A DNA stretch of 64,000 nucleotides from positions 1,612,001 to 1,676,000 of the forward strand of contig OZ252216.1 of NCBI GenBank assembly GCA_965248915.1, given 5' to 3'. Positions 61,858 through 64,000 of the stretch are shown here, in pieces. Below the pieces are notes generated by a model. It worked only from the letters and a program-made list of their open reading frames with translations. It was not told where the DNA came from and ran no database searches. The first letter of the stretch is position 1, and every line of letters starts with the position of its first letter. This DNA is from CBDFLA01 sp965248915. Lineage in GTDB: Bacteria; Pseudomonadota; Alphaproteobacteria; M2410. Made by a program: the position numbers and the translations under genes.

Positions 61858-64000
61858 ATGAAACCAGAAAATTTGCGAGAACGCCTATTGCGTTCGACCA
61901 TGTTTGCGGGTGTCGCCATTTCAATGACGGCAATCGCGGCCCCGATCTCTTTCGCTCAAGACGACGATGAGGGAGAGATCGAGGAATTCTTTATTACAGG
62001 TTCACGTATTGCGCGGACCGATGCGACCTCTGAGAACCCAGTTACGGTTATTTCCGGTGAAGCCATCCAGCTTTCCGGTATTTCCAACCTTGGTGAAGCA
62101 CTTCGCCAACAACTGGCTTCGGGTTCTGGCGGTTTCGGCCAATCGAGTAATCTCTCCGGTGGCGGTGCAACATCCGTTGACCTGAGGAACCTTGGCCAAG
62201 ACCGTGTGCTTGTTTTGATCAATGGTAAGCGTTTGGCTCGTTTTGCAGATGGACTTGCGAACGAAGCCGGTGACTTATCCATGATCCCAACGGCAATGGT
62301 TGAGCGGGTTGAAATCCTTCGGGATGGCGCTTCCTCGACTTACGGTGCTGACGCTGTTTCAGGCGTGATCAACGTCATCCTTAAAGATGACTTTGAAGGT
62401 CTGAACATCAACGCCTTGCAAGGCATCTCCACCCACGGTGATGGCGAGCAAACGCAGATATCAGCGACGATGGGCGGTTCCCACGATCGTGGTAACATTG
62501 TTGTGGGTGCGGAATTCCGCTTCTTCGACAACATTCCACAATACGAGCGCGAATGGGCTCGGTTGGACATCACCCGCGTGAATGCAGCTGGTTGGAGAAA
62601 CGGTTCTATCTTCTCTCCTGGTGGTTCATTCCTTGGCAACTATGCCGGTGATGACCTCTTGACCTCTATCAGTCATGGCTTTGGTGTTGCTTGTGCAGAC
62701 TTTGCATCCAAGCACGGTCAATTCTCAGGTGATGGCACAGGTCTCTTGCCCTTCTTCTCCTGTCCGTCCTTTGCTGGTACGCAAGCACCTCCAATCGACA
62801 TGAATGGCGCTGTTCGTTACGACTATTCTTTCGAACAGGACATTGTCAATCAGTTGGAAGTGTTGTCGGTGGCTGGTTACGGCACCTATGAAATCACCGA
62901 TAGCATCGAAGCCTTCATGGAGTTCCAGTACGCCAAACGTAAGTCAGTGAGTAAGCTCGATGGTAACCCTGGTAGCTTCGGTACACCGACGTATGGCTCT
63001 GGTTGGGTTGTGCCTTGCACGAACACCAACTTGGCAGTTGACTGGGCGCTACTCTACGGATCACTTCCTGGTCCGGGCACAGCTTGTGACCTTCGTGGTG
63101 ACGGCACTTTTGATATTGGCTTCACGCCAGGCGTCAATGAAGCAACTGACACATTGAGCGGTGGATACATCATCCGTCCGGTTCAAAACGTCGGTATTCG
63201 TCACTCTGACATCGTCGCTGACCTCATTCGGGTCGTCGTTGGTGTTCGAGGCACGCTTCTCGATTGGGACTATGAGCTGTCCTATCTCCACACCCGCGTC
63301 GACAACAACATCGTTCGTGGCGGTATCTGGAATCTCGGACGTGCCAACACGATCACTGATCCGGCTGCTTGTGCTGCCGACATCATTTGTTCGTCGATTG
63401 TGAACCCATCAGGTAGCTTGGACATTCTCCAACCTGGTAACTGGACCTTTGCCGAAAATCAGTATCTGGCATCAACCAGCACCTCGGTCTCTCATTTCGC
63501 GACAACCGGTGTGTTTGCCAGCATCTCCAAACCTGATCTCCTCGAGCTTCCAGCTGGTCCGCTGGGCGTGGCGTTCGGTTTTGAGTACCGTGAAGACGAA
63601 GGCTACAACAAGCCAGACTCTGTGACAGAGTCCGGTGAAAGTGTTGCCAACCAAATCTTCACAACCGCTGGTAAGTTTGACGTCACCGAGTTCTTTGGTG
63701 AAGCCAACATCCCAGTCTTCTCTGACCTTTCGTTTGCCGGTTCCCTTGACGTGAACGTCCAGGGTCGTTGGTTCGATTATTCGACCTTCGGATCCGACAC
63801 CGTTTGGAAAGTGGGCGCCAACTGGACGGTAACCGAAGATATCCGGTTCCGTTTCAATCTTGGTAATGCATTCCGCGCGCCACAGATCACCGATCTGTTC
63901 GCCGGTGGTGTTGTCTCCTTTGACTTCGTCTCTGATCCATGTGCCAACCACCAAAATCTCGTGGCTGGTGGACCGGAAGGCTTCACAGCCCCTCAGGTTG
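61858..64000 (+). CDS. TonB-dependent outer-membrane receptor (3' end outside window)
   Basis: Open from ATG 61858 to the window end, 714 residues seen. Signal peptide (TMFAGVAISMTAIAAPISFAQ, quoted in part), TonB-box-like EEFFITGSRIARTD, plug domain (NPVTVISGEAIQLSGISNLG, VDLRNLGQDRVLVLINGKRL, VERVEILRDGASSTYGADAVSGVINVILK in part), then barrel strands (FRFNLGNAFRAPQITDLFAGG is a typical late segment). Several Cys pairs in loops (ADFASKHG..FFSC, PAACAADIICS). Active uptake of a large ligand; the ligand is unknown. Confidence 0.92.
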   Translation, partial: MKPENLRERLLRSTMFAGVAISMTAIAAPISFAQDDDEGEIEEFFITGSRIARTDATSENPVTVISGEAIQLSGISNLGEALRQQLASGSGGFGQSSNLSGGGATSVDLRNLGQDRVLVLINGKRLARFADGLANEAGDLSMIPTAMVERVEILRDGASSTYGADAVSGVINVILKDDFEGLNINALQGISTHGDGEQTQISATMGGSHDRGNIVVGAEFRFFDNIPQYEREWARLDITRVNAAGWRNGSIFSPGGSFLGNYAGDDLLTSISHGFGVACADFASKHGQFSGDGTGLLPFFSCPSFAGTQAPPIDMNGAVRYDYSFEQDIVNQLEVLSVAGYGTYEITDSIEAFMEFQYAKRKSVSKLDGNPGSFGTPTYGSGWVVPCTNTNLAVDWALLYGSLPGPGTACDLRGDGTFDIGFTPGVNEATDTLSGGYIIRPVQNVGIRHSDIVADLIRVVVGVRGTLLDWDYELSYLHTRVDNNIVRGGIWNLGRANTITDPAACAADIICSSIVNPSGSLDILQPGNWTFAENQYLASTSTSVSHFATTGVFASISKPDLLELPAGPLGVAFGFEYREDEGYNKPDSVTESGESVANQIFTTAGKFDVTEFFGEANIPVFSDLSFAGSLDVNVQGRWFDYSTFGSDTVWKVGANWTVTEDIRFRFNLGNAFRAPQITDLFAGGVVSFDFVSDPCANHQNLVAGGPEGFTAPQV

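Overview
The window is 64 kb of an alphaproteobacterial chromosome. The evidence is the conserved gene order surA-pdxA-rsmA-gmk-yicC-mltG-fabF-acpP-fabG-fabD next to rpsF-rpsR-rplI-dnaB-alr-radA-cvpA-purF, together with der-bamB-TPR-panB and ppx-rlmE. Gram-negative envelope genes (SurA, BamB, Mla, outer-membrane barrels, a TonB-dependent receptor) and copies of a small GTCAT...ATGAC palindrome agree with this. I cannot name the order with confidence. No rRNA, tRNA, CRISPR array, transposase or integrase was seen.

Layout. 1-3194: surA (5' end outside the window), pdxA, rsmA. 3295-7949: accessory stretch inserted between rsmA and gmk. It holds an iron alcohol dehydrogenase, a small Cys-rich secreted protein, a displaced 3' piece of a second gmk, a membrane-anchored dCTP-deaminase-like protein and an ATP-grasp/PEP-synthase-like protein. 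7950-14310 (minus): gmk, yicC, mltG, fabF, acpP, fabG, fabD. 14621-24871 (plus): rpsF-rpsR-rplI, dnaB, alr-mlaE-mlaF, radA-cvpA-purF and an SDR. 24864-29718 (minus): der, bamB-like, TPR protein, panB. 29957-38163: guaA, rsmB, guaB, rlmE, ppx and small ORFs, with one plus-strand GST. 38332-41503: a lysine-degradation module (Lrp-type regulator divergent from lysine 6-dehydrogenase and aminoadipate-semialdehyde dehydrogenase). 41532-42053: palindromic repeats. 42068-49345: GFA-family protein, NtrY-like kinase, NtrC-like regulator, a PepSY-like secreted protein behind a near-perfect sigma-54 promoter, and a MacB-like ATPase with FtsX permease. 49521-55985: oppBCDF and oppA. 56231-58987: two tandem paralogous Thr/Ser-rich outer-membrane barrels. 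59484-61196 (minus): TPR-sulfotransferase. 61858-end: TonB-dependent receptor, cut by the window.

Most of the window is housekeeping. The part most likely to be a new system is 5120-7949: a pair of genes, somewhat more A+T-rich by eye, sitting exactly between an intact gmk and a displaced, diverged gmk tail. The first gene encodes a dCTP-deaminase/dUTPase fold whose expected catalytic Glu is Pro and which ends in a coiled coil and a transmembrane helix. The second encodes an ATP-grasp-like protein. I suggest, as inference only, a nucleotide-sensing or anti-phage cassette delivered with an exchange of the gmk 3' end. The second coherent story is the sigma-54 circuit at 42.5-49.3 kb.
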